The notes under the pieces are model-generated. The model ran no database searches and had not been told where the DNA came from. It was given only the letters and a program-made list of their open reading frames with translations. Shown here in pieces: positions 10,215-22,952 of a DNA stretch of 64,000 bases; the first letter of the stretch is position 1, and the number at the start of each line of letters is the position of its first letter. Position numbers and translations under genes: made by a program. Source of the stretch: Carallia brachiata (Eukaryota > Streptophyta > Magnoliopsida > Malpighiales > Rhizophoraceae). Location: assembly GCA_021464245.1 (NCBI GenBank), contig JADCRB010000069.1:1489092-1553091 (forward strand), given 5' to 3'.

Positions 10215-13200
10215 TCACTGTCTCTCCAAACACAATTCCTTTATGTTTATGTTTTCTTGAACGAATCCTCCGAGTCTGGCCAATCTGCATGATTGTTTGG
10301 TTAGAAGCCTGTATGTTGACGGACTTTCCCATGGAACAATTCCAAAATCGTCATTGAACTCTTCCATCCCTTCAACAAACAACTGCCAGATCAAAGCACC
10401 TGCCCCAGACCGGTTTCTCTTTGCAGAGTTGTTAATGATGTCTAAAACGGTTTTGTAAAACCTGTCTCGTTGAGATGGCTGGAAATCCTTGTTCAAGTTG
10501 GACAACCCATACTCGGTGAAGAAGACAGGCTTATTCAGTTCATAGTGACCATCTTCAATGTGGGAAAGCATCCACTTGGAAATAAATTTCAGTTTTTCCT
10601 CAAATTCTCGATTGTAAATCCTTCCAGAGGAGAAAAAAGAACATGAATTAGATGCACATCAGATGTAATTATTTCAAAATATAATGTGGCGTATACAACA
10701 GTGTTCATTGTTTATGAAGGGTCAGCAAAATACCCAAGGGATTTGGAACATCTTTTTGCCTGTGGTTCTGCCATAACAGAATGTAAACCCAAAGATCTAA
10801 AACGAAATATGAAATGGCAATAATATGGCTGCAACTCGGATATTTTTGTTTCCTATCTTTTTCCCCCTAAATCAACATGAGCAGATTTCATGGATTTAAG
10901 TGGAATCAAGTGCTTACCAATGATCAGGGTATATATGGACAGAGGCAAAGTCTATGTCTGACACCTTGGAATTGCGAACAAAATCAGATCCAAGGGTTGA
11001 TGCCCAAACTTCTGGGTTCACGGTTAAACTTTTTGGGTTTTTAGGACCATAAAAACCTTCCAGGCCCACAGTTAGCAGGTGGTTCTTGTCAATTGATTTC
11101 ACGAAAGCCGATATCTCTTCTATCCAACCCTGCAAGACAATGAAATCAATGCATAGAAAGTATAACATATCCCTGCTGAGTTCTTATTTCCGAGCTATTA
11201 ATATTGTTTTTCATATATTTGAAAAAGATTCATTGCTCGACCTCCCCCCTTTTTACTCCGTAAGCATATCAATACTGGATGGCCAGCCATCTATTTTTTT
11301 TGGACCTTTAGATTAAGCCAATTGGCTCACATTCACAAGATAACAAACAGAGAAAATGTTTGAGAACTTACTTGAAGAGTGTCACCTGAAGGATCAGTCA
11401 TGCATCTGGGCTCATTCATCAGCTCCCACGCAAAGATGGTGGGATCATTCCTATACTCAATCCCCGTAATGGTGTTTCTTCTTGTCAGCAAAGTCTGGAA
11501 TAAGAATTTAAAACTAGAGTTTAACACACAATATATATTGGGTAGCACTTGTACATTCACCCAACTTATCACAACCCTTTTTATGAGAGAAGCATGAAAT
11601 GGCCTTTGCATCATCAACCACGAGAATTATTTCCTGATGACTTATCACCAATCATAAAGTTAGCACCAGGCAAACCAGAGAAAATGATTTTGTCCACGAA
11701 CTGATGCAAATCAATAACTTCCAAGCAAAATTTTACAGAAGACAACATCAGAAGAAACAAACCAGGGTCAAGGAAGTGATGCATATTATTACCAGTTAGT
11801 ATTTCTATCCAATTATTGAATATTTTCCAGTAAAAATTCATACCGGACACTAGACCATTATCTCTGGTTCTCAAAAGCCAAGTAATCATGGCTGGTTAGA
11901 AAAAGACAGTCACAAAAACTTCCTGGAGGACAGGAGTAAGGGAATGCAAAATAAAGCAGCTATTTGGGCAAAAAGTCACAGTAGGACAATTAGTAATGTC
12001 TTCCATTATGCAGATGGACATCTAATGCAATATATTTCCACAGGTCATAAATTTGTTTGGGTCATTGCAAATGTGCCCAAGTCGACAGACAAAGGTGATT
12101 CTTGACTGTGCACATGTATGGAGATTGCCTTCAAGTATTAAAAGTTGGGAGAAAAAATTTTGGAAGCAAGAACAAATACCTTAAGGTAGTTCTTAAAGTA
12201 TCTTTTAATGGATGGATCAAAGAAGAACGAATCATTCGAAGAGCTTAAACCAATGCCTTCTTCCCATGCCCACTTCACGTACTGCGTCTTTCCACCATAT
12301 GCTTGTAAGTTGTTAACCAAACTAAGAAGCAGCCTTATTCCATGTTGTCTTGCTTCTGCAATCACATAATCCAAGGCCTGCCCAAATCTCAGCCATCAAA
12401 ATAGAGAGACTAGAATGCAATGCTTTATCATCTTTAAACATGTCGGAAACCAAAAAAAAAACAAAACAAAACAAAACAAAATAAAAAATCTAGCCAGTAT
12501 ACATTTTCAATAAGTTAGGACAGACAGCTCAAATATCCGAGCCCTTTCAGTAGACGGTTAAGGGAAAAACTATGGAAGATAGTAAAGAATCTGGACAACA
12601 TAGAACATTTCCCAATTAAATTGTCCTTGGAGTCTTGGACAGCAGTCTCTTATTTTTTAACTATATTATACCGCAGTCTTATAGAAAGGTGAATAAAGAA
12701 TTAAAAGGCTGGAAGGAAATTTTGATGTGAGCTGAAGACAAGAAGTTAAAATATTTGGTATGCATATTCACATACAAGTTTGCAAGTGTCACTCTACGCA
12801 TAAACAATATGAAATAGCTACCACCATTTGACCCTTCTTCCTGTAGGCATTAAAGCAGCCTGGCTGCGATACTACGCATCAATGTTTTTTTTTTTTTTTT
12901 CCTATCCTATCACGAGGTGCCCCACACATTTAACATGCAAGACTAATTCCCGCTTGCGGTATTGAGATTGCCACTAGTCCAAGAAAAGTTGACCGTGCGA
13001 GAATTCGAGCACAAGAACTTGTTTTGATATGGATCGTTCCCGCACGGAACTTGAGACGCTTAACCACTTGAGTTAACCCATTGGGTTGATACTACACATT
13101 AATGTGCCAATCCATGCGTGTGCTTGCATCTTCAAAATCAGATTATACAGCTAATAAAACAGCCCAAATACAAATCTAAGCTTTCATGGCGCCAAATCCA

Positions 13201-13670
13201 TAATTTTTTGGATGGCAGATTCTAGCAATCAAAAAAGCAGGTAATTTACACGAGTAAAATTTAAATACCCAGATAAAATTATGAATCTCTCATACCCTGA
13301 ATACTCGCTCATCAAAATGTCCTGGGGAAACCTGGAGGGCATTGTAGGCACCGTCATTGAAGGCCCAGGCTCGGCAAACCGTGAGACCCATCTTGGCGCC
13401 AGCTTGCAGCATTGCACCAACTCTAGGTTTCCTGTCTCCTTCCGCAGCATGGTCCATCAACCAAAACGAATTCCAACCATTAATGTAAAAAGGCCTACCA
13501 TTCACTGTAAATTGAGTCCCATTTCTCTTCACAAAGGCTAATTCAGGTTTTTGATAATAAGTGAAACTCAAGTCCGCAAAAGACATATAAATGAATGCCA
13601 CGCATGAAGCAAAACCAAGAACTGTGTACCATAGCCCATTTCCTGCCACCATTCTCTCTTTGTGCACCAT
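10215..13670 (-). CDS. Mannan endo-1,4-beta-mannosidase (GH5), five exons
   Basis: Exons on the minus strand are 13670-13296, 12377-12180, 11494-11372, 11129-10918 and 10620-10215; together they encode 437 residues, normal for plant MAN enzymes. The N-terminus has one hydrophobic segment (about residues 12-35, [20 protein letters not shown]), a signal peptide or membrane anchor for secretion to the wall. GH5 landmarks follow: [21 protein letters not shown], and NEP with the acid/base Glu at about residue 219 (exon 3). VHIYPDHW comes next, then FFTEYG with the nucleophile Glu at about 339 (exon 5). The enzyme cleaves beta-1,4 mannan backbones in cell walls. The start is ATG 13670; a second in-frame ATG lies six codons later. 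The frame is intact. After the usual SCRLARL ending the ORF runs on for 18 more residues to a TGA, possibly a species-specific tail. The gene converges with the one at 8767-9504. Confidence 0.93.
12885..13087 (-). mobile_element. tRNA-derived SINE in mannanase intron 1
   Basis: A ~203-bp insert is flanked by GATACTACGCATCAATG (12868-12884) and GATACTACACATTAATG (13088-13104), a 17-bp target duplication with two mismatches. On the plus strand it starts with a T run, i.e. a poly(A) tail on the minus strand. The other end, read on the minus strand, begins with a tRNA-like head (AACTCAAGTGGTTAAGCG resembles an A box). It lies in sense orientation inside the intron. Confidence 0.8.
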
Positions 13671-16600
13671 TAATACACTAAAAAAATCAAAAATTAGTGA
13701 AGCGCCAAAAAAGTTCAGAACTTGATGAAACTGTCGAGTACCCTTTTGGCTGTAGGTAAAGAATCTCCCACAGTTACAGATACCCAGATACAAGACAATG
13801 TTTTTCTATGAGACCCAGATCCCTCTTTGAAAAGGGTGCCCCAAAAATGACCTTGTCAGGACCCAAAACTCCGAAATCCTCACTGGGCTCAAAATTGTCA
13901 TACCCTTACATTAACCTGTGAAAATAGAGAGAGAGAGAGAGAGAGAGCAGATGGGAAGAAACAGGATGAAGAATTAATGGTGGAACTGGAAATGTAGAAA
14001 CAAATAAAAAGGACCAATGAGCGCAAAAAGGAACCTAACAAGTCAGTCACCAACTAAAGCCTGTCAAAGAAGAAAGAAAAAGAAGAATGAAGGTTAAATG
14101 GTGGTGTTGGTGGTGGTGGTGGTGTGTGGTGGAAAGTTGGTGTCAGATCCAAAGCGCCTGATTTCCTAATCAGATTTGCTGAATTTTAAGTATTGTATTG
14201 TAAGATTTACAGGACAAGCAGCTTCCAACCTCATTCAACATCCACCAATGGGGGCATTCATGGGCCATGTTATGTCTGATTGTGCTATTTCAATCCCCAA
14301 AAGTGATGACCAGACCAAGTTATGTGCATTGAAACCAAACAAATATAGAGAAAAATAATAAATAAATAAATAATATGGGAATATGATCTTAGTATATTAC
14401 TCATGTGATGTGATAGTTGCTGTTTACGGTTCTGTAGCCCTATACTCGTTTGTGTTATATGCTTGTTGCTAGTCTTTTTTGGGAATATAATTTGCTTTAT
14501 AATATAAAGAATTTTACTAAGTAATTGAATTTTAATTAATATAAAATAATTACAAAATTCATAATACCATATTTAATAATTTATTTATTTATTATTAAAT
14601 TTAATTATTTAACAAATTTTATATTAATTTAATTTTACTTTAATTTTATTCAAATTATTACACTAAATGTTTCCTTAATGCAAAATGTTGCATCAGATTA
14701 TTTATTGGTTTATTTATTGGAAAAGGATAGGTAAATGCGTATAAGTAGAAACATAGTAGATATACAAAAATTTAGACCGTTGAATCTTAAAAAATATATT
14801 TAATTAAAAAAAATAAATTATTAAATATTATTTAATTAATTATATATTTTTTATTTATTTATTTATCTATTGTATTACAGTGACCCTCTTATTTATTTTG
14901 AAGAACTGACAGCGCTGATCGCGGCAGATTATTTTGTGGACCGGTTGGGATCTTTGAAAGCTGCTGTCCGCGTCAGAGTTGGACGATATGGCCGCTCATG
15001 AGTATGTGGTAATCGACCCACTGTGTCTAAAAATTAAAGAATTTTGTTTGTATTTGGAAATTATAGGTTTAAGGTCTCACTAATGTGTTTACTGTTTACA
15101 TACGGTGTGTTTGGAGTGGGAGAAAGGATGGAAAAAGGAGGGGAAAAAGAAAGAAAATTAAGAGAAAATAAATTTTTTAGATTAGTGAAAAAATTGAGGG
15201 AAAGTATGTATGATGAAAGAAAAAAATAAATAGTAATTTGTGAGAGAAAAAGTAGTGAAAAAATAAAATTGAAGTGGTATATAAAGTTAGAAGAAAGGAA
15301 ATATAGTGAAAGAAAAAATAAATAATAATTTATGAGAGAACAAGTGATAAAAAAATAAAATTATTTAAAATAGTATAAAAAATTAATGAAAAAAATTGTT
15401 AAAAAAAATAAATAATAATAATTATAATTTTCTTTTTATTTCTTATTTTTTCTTACAAAACAAACAGGCCCGTATAGTTTGTCTTGCATAGATTTTATGT
15501 AGAGGCTAAAGCTACCACCTTGACCAACATAATTTTTTTTAATATGACTGTAAAATCTCATGCCTTTTTTTTTTTTTTTTTTTTGAGAAAAACGTAAGAG
15601 ACGCTCTGGTCAAAAAAAAAAAAAAGGGTGAGAGGCAACATGTTGTCCACATGAACAAACCGGGATAGTGAACTTGATCCGAAAAGTTGATTTAATAATT
15701 AGGCACCAGGTTGATTACATTTTAAATTATAGTGAATATTTAAGAATCAAGATTAAATTAATAATTATTGTAGTTTAATGGTAAAAAACTTTCCTTTTTA
15801 TTATGAGATTATGAATTTAAATTCTTATTAAGATGATTGGTGAGATTAAACGTATCATATTTACATAGAATCGTAAGATGATTCTAATACTCTTCCTAAA
15901 TAGTCAGAATTTATTTGTTTGACTGTTTAGTGTGGATAGTTCACAATGATACTGCACAATTATTACTATCAAAATTATTTTTTCAAAGTTTTCGAAAAAA
16001 AAAAAGCAACAGGAGTAAAAGCTACATGTGAATATGTAATCATGGTTACTCTATCATGAAGCAATAATACCAAATAGGCAAAAGGGTTACACGAACACAA
16101 GGAGGAGTCGTCCACAAACAAATAGATGCTCGTTCATTGAAGAACACATTTATACTCTATCTGTCTACCACAGATAAAATTTGTTCACTTGCAAGTTGGG
16201 AATGGGATCCATATTCCAAATAATTGCATGTAATAAATAATTATAACTATCAAGAATCGTATTGATTAAAAAGTAAAAAATCATTAAACACTAAGTTCAT
16301 TTCTCAAGTTCTCTCAAAAATAGATCATTTGCTTTGAGATTAGAATCCACCAAAAATTAACTCGAGCATATCTTTATGGAGCTGATAGGAGCCAAGGGCT
16401 CCAATCTTTTGCGATTATATATATATATACACTTATTTGATAAAAAAAAATAATGTTAAATATTTCTAAAACGGTATAACGAAATATTTTAAAATATATT
16501 ATTATATAATTTTTAAAATATTTAGTATTAGACTTTGAAAATCATCCTTTACTTACGACAGACGGCGCCTTCGGAAACTTGGCAACCGCATAATTGCGCC

Positions 16601-18764
16601 TTATTTTGCGGTAAACACTGCCTAGTCAAAAGACAAATGTCGGTTCTCGAAATGTCGGCATTGGGATTTAAAGAATTAAACAAAAAAAAAAACCAAACTT
16701 TAAAGTAGGTTTATGCTTTGTCTCTGGCAATCCAAATGACGATTAAAGAGTGCGAAGTTCGCCTTCAAAGGCAAACCTGCGATCCCATGTGGACTAGACT
16801 TCACTTCTTAGATCTTGCACCACTATCCACCCTTTTCTTTATTTATTTATTTATAAAAAAATTCGTTAAATTATAAATTATATAATAAAAGTATTTTTTT
16901 ATTTTTATAAATTATACATTTTCTTTTTAAGATTTTTTATTCTTTTTTTCAAAAAATTAATCAAAAAAATTTGATGAGGCACCTCAAAGGATGTTCCTTT
17001 GGCGTGCCATATGTTCGTCTCCAAGCTGGGCAATCAAACAGCGTCGCTCTTTTTTTTTTTTTTTTTTTTTGATTTTGTCTGTCTTTTAGTGGTTGTCGGT
17101 GGAGTGCAAATGCAACGGAAATTGGAACGTTTGTTTCATAATGGAAGCCACCGACACTAAGATTGCTCATCTGACATTCAGCGGAATATTTGTTTGAGAA
17201 ATGTTTTTTTTTTTTTTTTAGAAAGATAAATGTTAATGTTAATAAAGTTATTGTTAATAGGGAGAGTTCATGCTAAAAAAAAAAAAAATGTTAATAGGGA
17301 GACCTCTATCATATTTTTTTTATTTAAGATTAAAATTACGTAAAGAAAAAAGATAATAGATGACTTTTGACGTATAGATTACACACCATATGCTTTATTC
17401 ATGTATTATTTTTGCTTTGATGTTACATTCATATATCATAATAATATATTATCAAAATACACATGATAGATTATTGTATAAAAGAGATTGAATAAAACGT
17501 AAACGGATGAGTGAGATTCAATTTTCTACATTGTGGACGATGAGGCAGTAGTTCTTTTCCAGACGACAAATTGAGCTCTCTAGACTACACTTCCATGGAA
17601 ACAACAAAAAAGATAAGGCGACAAAAGGTCACCCTGTCTCAACTCTTTCTCTCCAAGGATATATATAGCCCACCAAGGATTCATTAACCTTGGCTGAGAA
17701 ATGTGAGGAAGTTATGCAGATGAATACCCAATTCATACAGCTTTCGGCAAATCCCATAGCCGTGATCACATTTGCTAGGAATCCCTAATGCAGCCAGTCA
17801 AATGCTTTACTAAGTTAATCTTCATTGTGCATTTTAGGTGAGACCAACCTCCATTGGTAGTTTCTTACCAATTCATGAGCAAGAACAAATAAACTAACTC
17901 ATCATTGACATTGTAAACTTTGCAATGCACGACCTGGCTATTGAAACGCAGAACTGTTACCTCAACAGGCTATTGCCACAGCATTCGCATTCTGCCACTT
18001 ATAAAGTAATCATAATTATTCCAAATTTCCTAGCTTGAAAAACTATCTTCAACTATCTTGTCAAATTTTCCATTCCGACTCTGGTTTCCAGCAAACAGAG
18101 AACTATCTGTCATATACTTTTTGACCAGTTGTTATCACTTCTTGATGTTTCAGAGACTCATTAAAGCCTTTGGTGTTCCAGGCAAGAAAGTTGGTAATTG
18201 AGGATAAGAGGAAGAGGAACTTAACTCCAAGATTAGGAGATTTCCTTCCATAAATTCTTCTGTGCAAGTAGTCTAATCATCACTTCCCCTTTGGCTGCAG
18301 CCTGTTGGGGTTTTTTAACTCCTTGAAGCTCCTGGCTACTTGCAGACTGGCAAGTAGTTTATTAATCGCATGAATATTTAAAATCTGCATTGTTAACATC
18401 TAAAGAGGAACATATTTGGAGATTATTTCACATGATACTAACTTATGCTGCTGTGAAATTTGACATACAATGGAATAACATATCTGGAATAACATACAAT
18501 GCAGATTATCTGGAATAACATACAATTAAAAAAAGAAAGCAAAAAAAAAAAAAAAGCTCATCAACATTATCTGGAATAACATACAATGGAATTAGAAAAC
18601 CCAGAAATAGTTGGTACAGAGCCCCTTGAAACTTCCCATTTATCATTCCTAAACCCCTAATTCTGACCCCAAGACGGTATTAATTAAGTAATTCTCCTTC
18701 AGAGAATTTGGGATTGTTTCCCTAAATCTAACCCAATAAATACAACCATTCAATCCCCTTATCA
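13671..18764. other. Intergenic, no gene recognised
   Basis: About 5 kb of AT-rich spacer. The first few hundred bases are the mannanase promoter and leader, with (GA)n at about 13928-13947 and (GGT)n at about 14105-14130. A TIR element is at 15100-15475. A tRNA-like patch near 15770-15850 (TAGTTTAATGGTAAAAAACT) may be a SINE relic. Long T runs occur near 15566, 17050 and 17205. A moderately complex stretch (17500-18300) has no usable open frame on either strand. Confidence 0.5.
15100..15475. mobile_element. TIR element (MITE-like), TGTTTGG-type ends
   Basis: The left end ATACGGTGTGTTTGG is matched by the reverse complement of the right end, ATACGGGCCTGTTTG, over 376 bp. The interior is AT-rich, with AGAAA/AAAT repeats and no ORF of note. 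The superfamily is not assigned. Confidence 0.45.
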
Positions 18765-19262
18765 TCAGTTCCTCGAAATCAGAGCAAAGTAGCCCAAAAC
18801 AGCACAAACAGCAGCCACAACATTCCCTTCCTTCAACAAGATCTTGAACACAAACCCAACAATCTCTCTGGTAATCTTCCTTCCTTCAACCACCAAGACC
18901 CTCCTTGGCTTCCCAAAGAAAGCCAATAAAACCACAACTGTGATCCATATAACCATAGTGGCTGGTACAGCCACTGCCAGGGCTGCGGCCATTGAGATCA
19001 GGCCAAAAACTGCCCCAAGAAGCACTGATGCATATAAGGCCGGCCACCCAGATGAGGCAGAAGTAACTTGGGCTTGTTGCTTGTACCAAGACAGTATGGA
19101 TTTGAGTGAATTCCAGGAAGATGACAAAAGGATTGCATAAACTAGCACAAAGACACAGACCCATGTCCTCCTTTTGCTCATAATTCCTAACATCAAATTG
19201 TATGCTGATGATAGCTGTGGCGTTGGATTGGACAATGTTTCTTCTTCTTCTTCATGATTCAT
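18765..19262 (-). CDS. Small plant membrane protein of unknown function
   Basis: Single-exon frame of 165 residues. The N-terminus is acidic and cytosolic-looking (MNHEEEEETLSNPTPQLSSA). A hydrophobic helix follows at about 33-50 (VCVFVLVYAILL), then a polar linker with WNSLKSILSWYKQQAQ. A long hydrophobic hairpin spans about 76-116 (LYASVLLGAVFGL... to VVVLLAFFGKP), followed by a basic amphipathic stretch (RRVLVVEGRKITREIVGFV). A last helix ends near the terminus (VVAAVCAVLGYFALIS). The compositional and codon pattern supports a real gene. I recognise the type, uncharacterised 3-4-helix plant transmembrane proteins, but not a named family. The start is the first ATG after an upstream stop; (CT)n at about 19317-19328 sits in the probable leader. 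Confidence 0.7.
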   Translation of the reverse strand: MNHEEEEETLSNPTPQLSSAYNLMLGIMSKRRTWVCVFVLVYAILLSSSWNSLKSILSWYKQQAQVTSASSGWPALYASVLLGAVFGLISMAAALAVAVPATMVIWITVVVLLAFFGKPRRVLVVEGRKITREIVGFVFKILLKEGNVVAAVCAVLGYFALISRN

Positions 19263-20509
19263 GTTTTCCGACCCTGAAACAAAGGTTCAATTTTTCTGTA
19301 TGTTTGCTTTGAATCTCTCTCTCTCTCTAACTCGCTGTCTTCTATCTTGGTGTCCATTTTATGGGCTTGTAGTTCATTGGTTACCAAATCGTGTCTAAGA
19401 AGACATGATGAGAAAGAGGGGATAAATTATTTTTTAGACTTAAATTTTTTATTTTTTTTAATTTAAAATTTATATCTTTTAAATTTTTTATTTAAGATTC
19501 ATAATTTTTAATTTTTATTTTATTTTAATCTTTGAAAGTTTAAACTATTAGTCTTCCAGTTAGATCAAACGAAAAAAAATAAATATAAAAATACATTCTC
19601 AATAATACAGATATAAGAGTTTGAACGTATATATAATTTTTCTTTTAAGACTCAAAAGAAAAATGAAAAACGAATAAGGCCTCAAATAGGGAAAATAATA
19701 AAAATCTTAGCCTTTAAAAAAGGTAAACATACCAATTAAATCATGTATGAAAATTCACAAATATACAAAATCAACCAACGTGCTTGAAGCATACAAAAGT
19801 CTGATGGATTTGGATTCAATTTGGGGAAAGGCAAAGTCCGATGGATTTGTTTTAGAATGGGCGGCGGGATTTTTTTTTTTTTGGCAGTATTTGTTTGGTT
19901 TTTAAAACCATAAAAATATACATATGTATAATTTTTTATTTTATTTACTTATATTTAAATATGTATTTCTATATTTTTTGATAAAATATTTTGATATTTA
20001 ATCTTATATCCGTCAATTTTAACAGAAAGTTAATAATTTTACCACAAAAAAACTTGAAATAAAAAAGTATAGATTTTAAATAAAAAATTTAAAAATTATA
20101 AGCTTCAAATAAAAAAAATTAAAAAATTTAGAAATAAAAGATGGTTTATCCTGAGAAAGAGGCACGCAGGAATTTCTATTCGCTTCAAATAGTACTCGCA
20201 GTTATAGCTTCAGAGACCTACTTTCCATCTTTTGTTAAAAGTAACTTAACGACTAATCCAGTGAAGTATACGCACTGGCAAAGGGCTAAAGGATACGAGT
20301 GAGTTAGAATCTTACTGGTTTTACATATAATTTTTTGTAGAGTCTAAGTTGATTCTATAAATATTCTTTGATTCCATAAATATTCTTAAATAATATTAAG
20401 AATTTTTATAAATCTTCATTAATAATATTCTATTTCCTTGATTTTTTTCTTTACTTTTGTATATTTATTTTTGTATAAATTAGTGTAGTTTTCTCATGAA
20501 TAAGGGGTT
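19263..20509. other. Intergenic, no gene recognised
   Basis: AT-rich spacer between the membrane-protein gene and a SINE. No open frame with recognisable content. Confidence 0.5.
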
Positions 20510-20518
20510 GATCCTTGT

Positions 20519-20712
20519 TGCCATCTTAGCTTAGTTGAGGTGGTTTGTCCCGGTAATGATGAGGGTTCCATCTCCCTCACCAACAAAATTCTCCACATTT
20601 GTGGAGGTTCCCCACTCTGTGAATAAGGGTGCTTTTATTCCGTGTGGTGTCTTGGACATGCATTTTGTCATCTTAACCGCTAACCATTATTTGTGTAAAA
20701 AAAAAAGAAAAA
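20519..20712 (+). mobile_element. tRNA-derived SINE with 9-bp target duplication
   Basis: GATCCTTGT at 20510-20518 is repeated at 20713-20721. The insert begins with TAGCTTAGTTGAGGTGG (A-box-like) and GGTTCCATCTCCC (B-box-like) at tRNA spacing, and ends in an A-rich tail (AAAAAAAAAAGAAAA). Length is 194 bp. Confidence 0.75.
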
Positions 20713-22065
20713 GATCCTTGTGGGTTATTGCTGCCAAGTAAAATCAACCTATACGTTGCACAGAGTGGCCAGTTGGGTTGTCTGAAGGTTAGATTTAGCT
20801 TCTGATTTTGGCCTTAAGCTTTGTTTTGAGTGATACATTGGTCGAGGCACATAGGCTTTGGAAGGTTGGTTGAACTTCTGGACCAGAAAAGTCCCATTTG
20901 GGCACATGGGTTTTGCTTCCTTTTCTCTCTTTGCACTTTGCAGACCTCTGCAGTGGAGACGTTTCTTGTTGGAGTCGCCAATCTTTCACTTTACGCCAAG
21001 CAGAATCTTCAAGCCTTGATCAAAAAAAAAAAAAAGAATCTTGAAGGTAACGGCTTTTCATCTGCTTTATTTTGCAGCCTTGCTGAATTGGTGCTAATGG
21101 TTATGGACGAACACGACCTTCCTTGAAACAAAGTGAAACCAAAATTATTTCGAAATTTCAACTACCAACGTTTAATTTCTCATATAATTGTGCCTCACCA
21201 ATTCCTGAAAAGAAGGTTGGCAGTTGGATGTTAAATGCGAAAATAGAATGCTCAATTGATATTACTTTTCTCTTTTCCGAAGAAAATTCACATCATGTGC
21301 ATTACGCCTTCTTTACGAAATGAGTGGCCTTCCGCAATATAATTTCCAGTATGGCCTATTTTAAGTGCAGCTCACAATCCATTTCTTTTATGCACCTATC
21401 ATAAGAAATTTACTATTATTATAGTTCATATTTCCGTGGGTTTAAAGTATCAGGATTTACAAAAACCACAATTAAAACACCCGCAAAGGTTAAAAATAAT
21501 AATTCCGAGCTAAAACCGTAGCATCATCGCAGAAGGAACAGAGACATTCTCTTGACTATATTCTGGCAAAATTTTCCAAAATGAAGGCAGCGCGTGACAC
21601 CAACCAAAAATAGCCATTCAGGGCTTTTCACAACATGATAGCCACGTTCAGAAAACGCTGACACGCCTATGCTTTCAACTTTCAATGGAATGCTCCGCGC
21701 AGTTCTTTGAGATTTGGATTAGATACCTTTCCTGAAAGTGGTTGCCAAGCTTCTGCACCAATTCAATCTAACTGTTCATCAAAAGGCTGAGATGAGCAAC
21801 TGAAATTTATGACCCAATTGCCATGCCACCAGTAAAGGATAAGCTACAATGTTGTTTTCCTTCCACTTATCGAATGACAAAATCTCTTGATTAACTATAA
21901 TTTGAGGAAGTGAGAGCAGTGGTTACTAACCGTATGATTTAAGATTTGAATCTTAAATTTTGCCTATATAATTTATCTTTTTTACTGCTATTCTAACAGT
22001 TCCAATAGAGCAAAACAAAAAAATCAAATGACAAAATCTCGATAAAAAGATTTGTCATTAGCAAT
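20713..22065. other. Intergenic, no gene recognised
   Basis: A moderately complex stretch at 20760-21300 has open frames (20830-21126, 21123-21323) without recognisable domains. It includes a tiny A-tailed insertion at 21014-21035 flanked by GAATCTTSAAG. The rest is AT-rich spacer up to the 3' end of the minus-strand membrane gene. Confidence 0.45.
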
Positions 22066-22497
22066 TTAGTCATACTTTTCCCTCCAAGTATACAGCAGAA
22101 AGAACACCCAAGAAAGTGCAAGCACCAAATCTCCCACAGCCTGCTTTGGCCAATCCCAAGCCAAATCCTTAACCCTTCTCTCAAAGCAAAACCTCCAAAT
22201 AGTCATTGATATGTGGAGGAGAACACAACCTTTAGCGAAAAAGACTTGAAACTCTCTGTCCTTCACAAATGCCACCATAAAAACCACAAATCCAACCACA
22301 AACAAAAGCAAGCCCGCGAAAGAATTCGAGGTTTGGATCAACAATTGGTCATGTGGGGTTGATCCTAATAGCTTCTGTGCTGTTTCAATGCCATGGCCAA
22401 GCACAGAGATTTCCTTGAGGTGGAACATTATCAAGGAACCGCATGTTATTGCAATGGCAGAATGCAGAATACAGATTATGAAAAATACAGAACCCAT
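22066..22497 (-). CDS. Four-helix plant membrane protein, function unknown
   Basis: Coding frame of 143 residues from the ATG at 22497, giving MGSVFFIICILHSAIAITCG. Four hydrophobic segments are visible: residues ~2-25, ~66-88 (GLLLFVVGFVVFMVAFV), ~95-112 (FFAKGCVLLHISMTIWRF) and ~124-140 (VGDLVLALSWVFFLLYTW). Conserved-looking loops lie between them: FHLKEISVLGHGIETA, GSTPHDQLLIQTS and ERRVKDLAWDWPKQA. I believe this is a widespread plant family without a known role. An in-frame upstream TTG would extend it by 15 residues, but the ATG at 22497 is preferred because the preceding codons do not fit the helix pattern. The region upstream contains a separate in-frame uORF. Confidence 0.75.
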   Translation of the reverse strand: MGSVFFIICILHSAIAITCGSLIMFHLKEISVLGHGIETAQKLLGSTPHDQLLIQTSNSFAGLLLFVVGFVVFMVAFVKDREFQVFFAKGCVLLHISMTIWRFCFERRVKDLAWDWPKQAVGDLVLALSWVFFLLYTWREKYD

Positions 22498-22545
22498 CAA
22501 AATCAAATCCAACAAAAATGAAATGAAATCACTTATTAACAAAAA

Positions 22546-22671
22546 TCACGTATACAGGGGCATATTCCCAGATGGAATTGCTTGATAATAAGGGTTATAA
22601 ACGAAGAACAAACAAAAGCCAACGCTGAAACAAACTGCACAGATAAGAGCAACAATTCTTTTATTAGACAT
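22546..22671 (-). CDS. Upstream ORF of 41 codons, in frame with the membrane protein
   Basis: ATG at 22671 opens MSNKRIVALICAVCFSVGFC, then a hydrophobic stretch and VYNPYYQAIPSGN, and ends at TGA 22548-22546. It is in the same frame as the downstream protein, whose ATG lies 16 codons past the TGA. No plausible intron of normal length removes the stop. It could be a regulatory uORF, an N-terminal exon with a nonsense mutation, or a separate small membrane peptide. Confidence 0.4.
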   Translation of the reverse strand: MSNKRIVALICAVCFSVGFCLFFVYNPYYQAIPSGNMPLYT

Positions 22672-22952
22672 ACTGAAAAAGGCAATAATATAAAACTAGG
22701 ATGGGCTTATTGTGCATTTTTTCTGCACGTTGAGGTTGAGGATATGTTACATGATTGAGAATTTCAATGTGGGGGATATGGGGAATCTTGATCCGGAGTG
22801 GGGGTGATCAGAAAACGAGCTGTGCCGTCAACAGGCGGATTGGCGGGTTTATTGAGATGTGCGCTGTTGCAGGTTGGATGGTCCGTGAAAGCTGAAAATT
22901 ACCGATTGTGCTGCCTGCTGGCAATATTTTTTTTTTTTTTTTGAGTCTCGTT

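Noticed and set aside
15560..15640. T run to A run segment that might be a retroposon pair
   Set aside because: No matching target duplication.
20830..21126. 98-codon frame upstream of the membrane gene
   Set aside because: It runs through the A-tailed micro-insertion at 21014-21035, so the frame is accidental.
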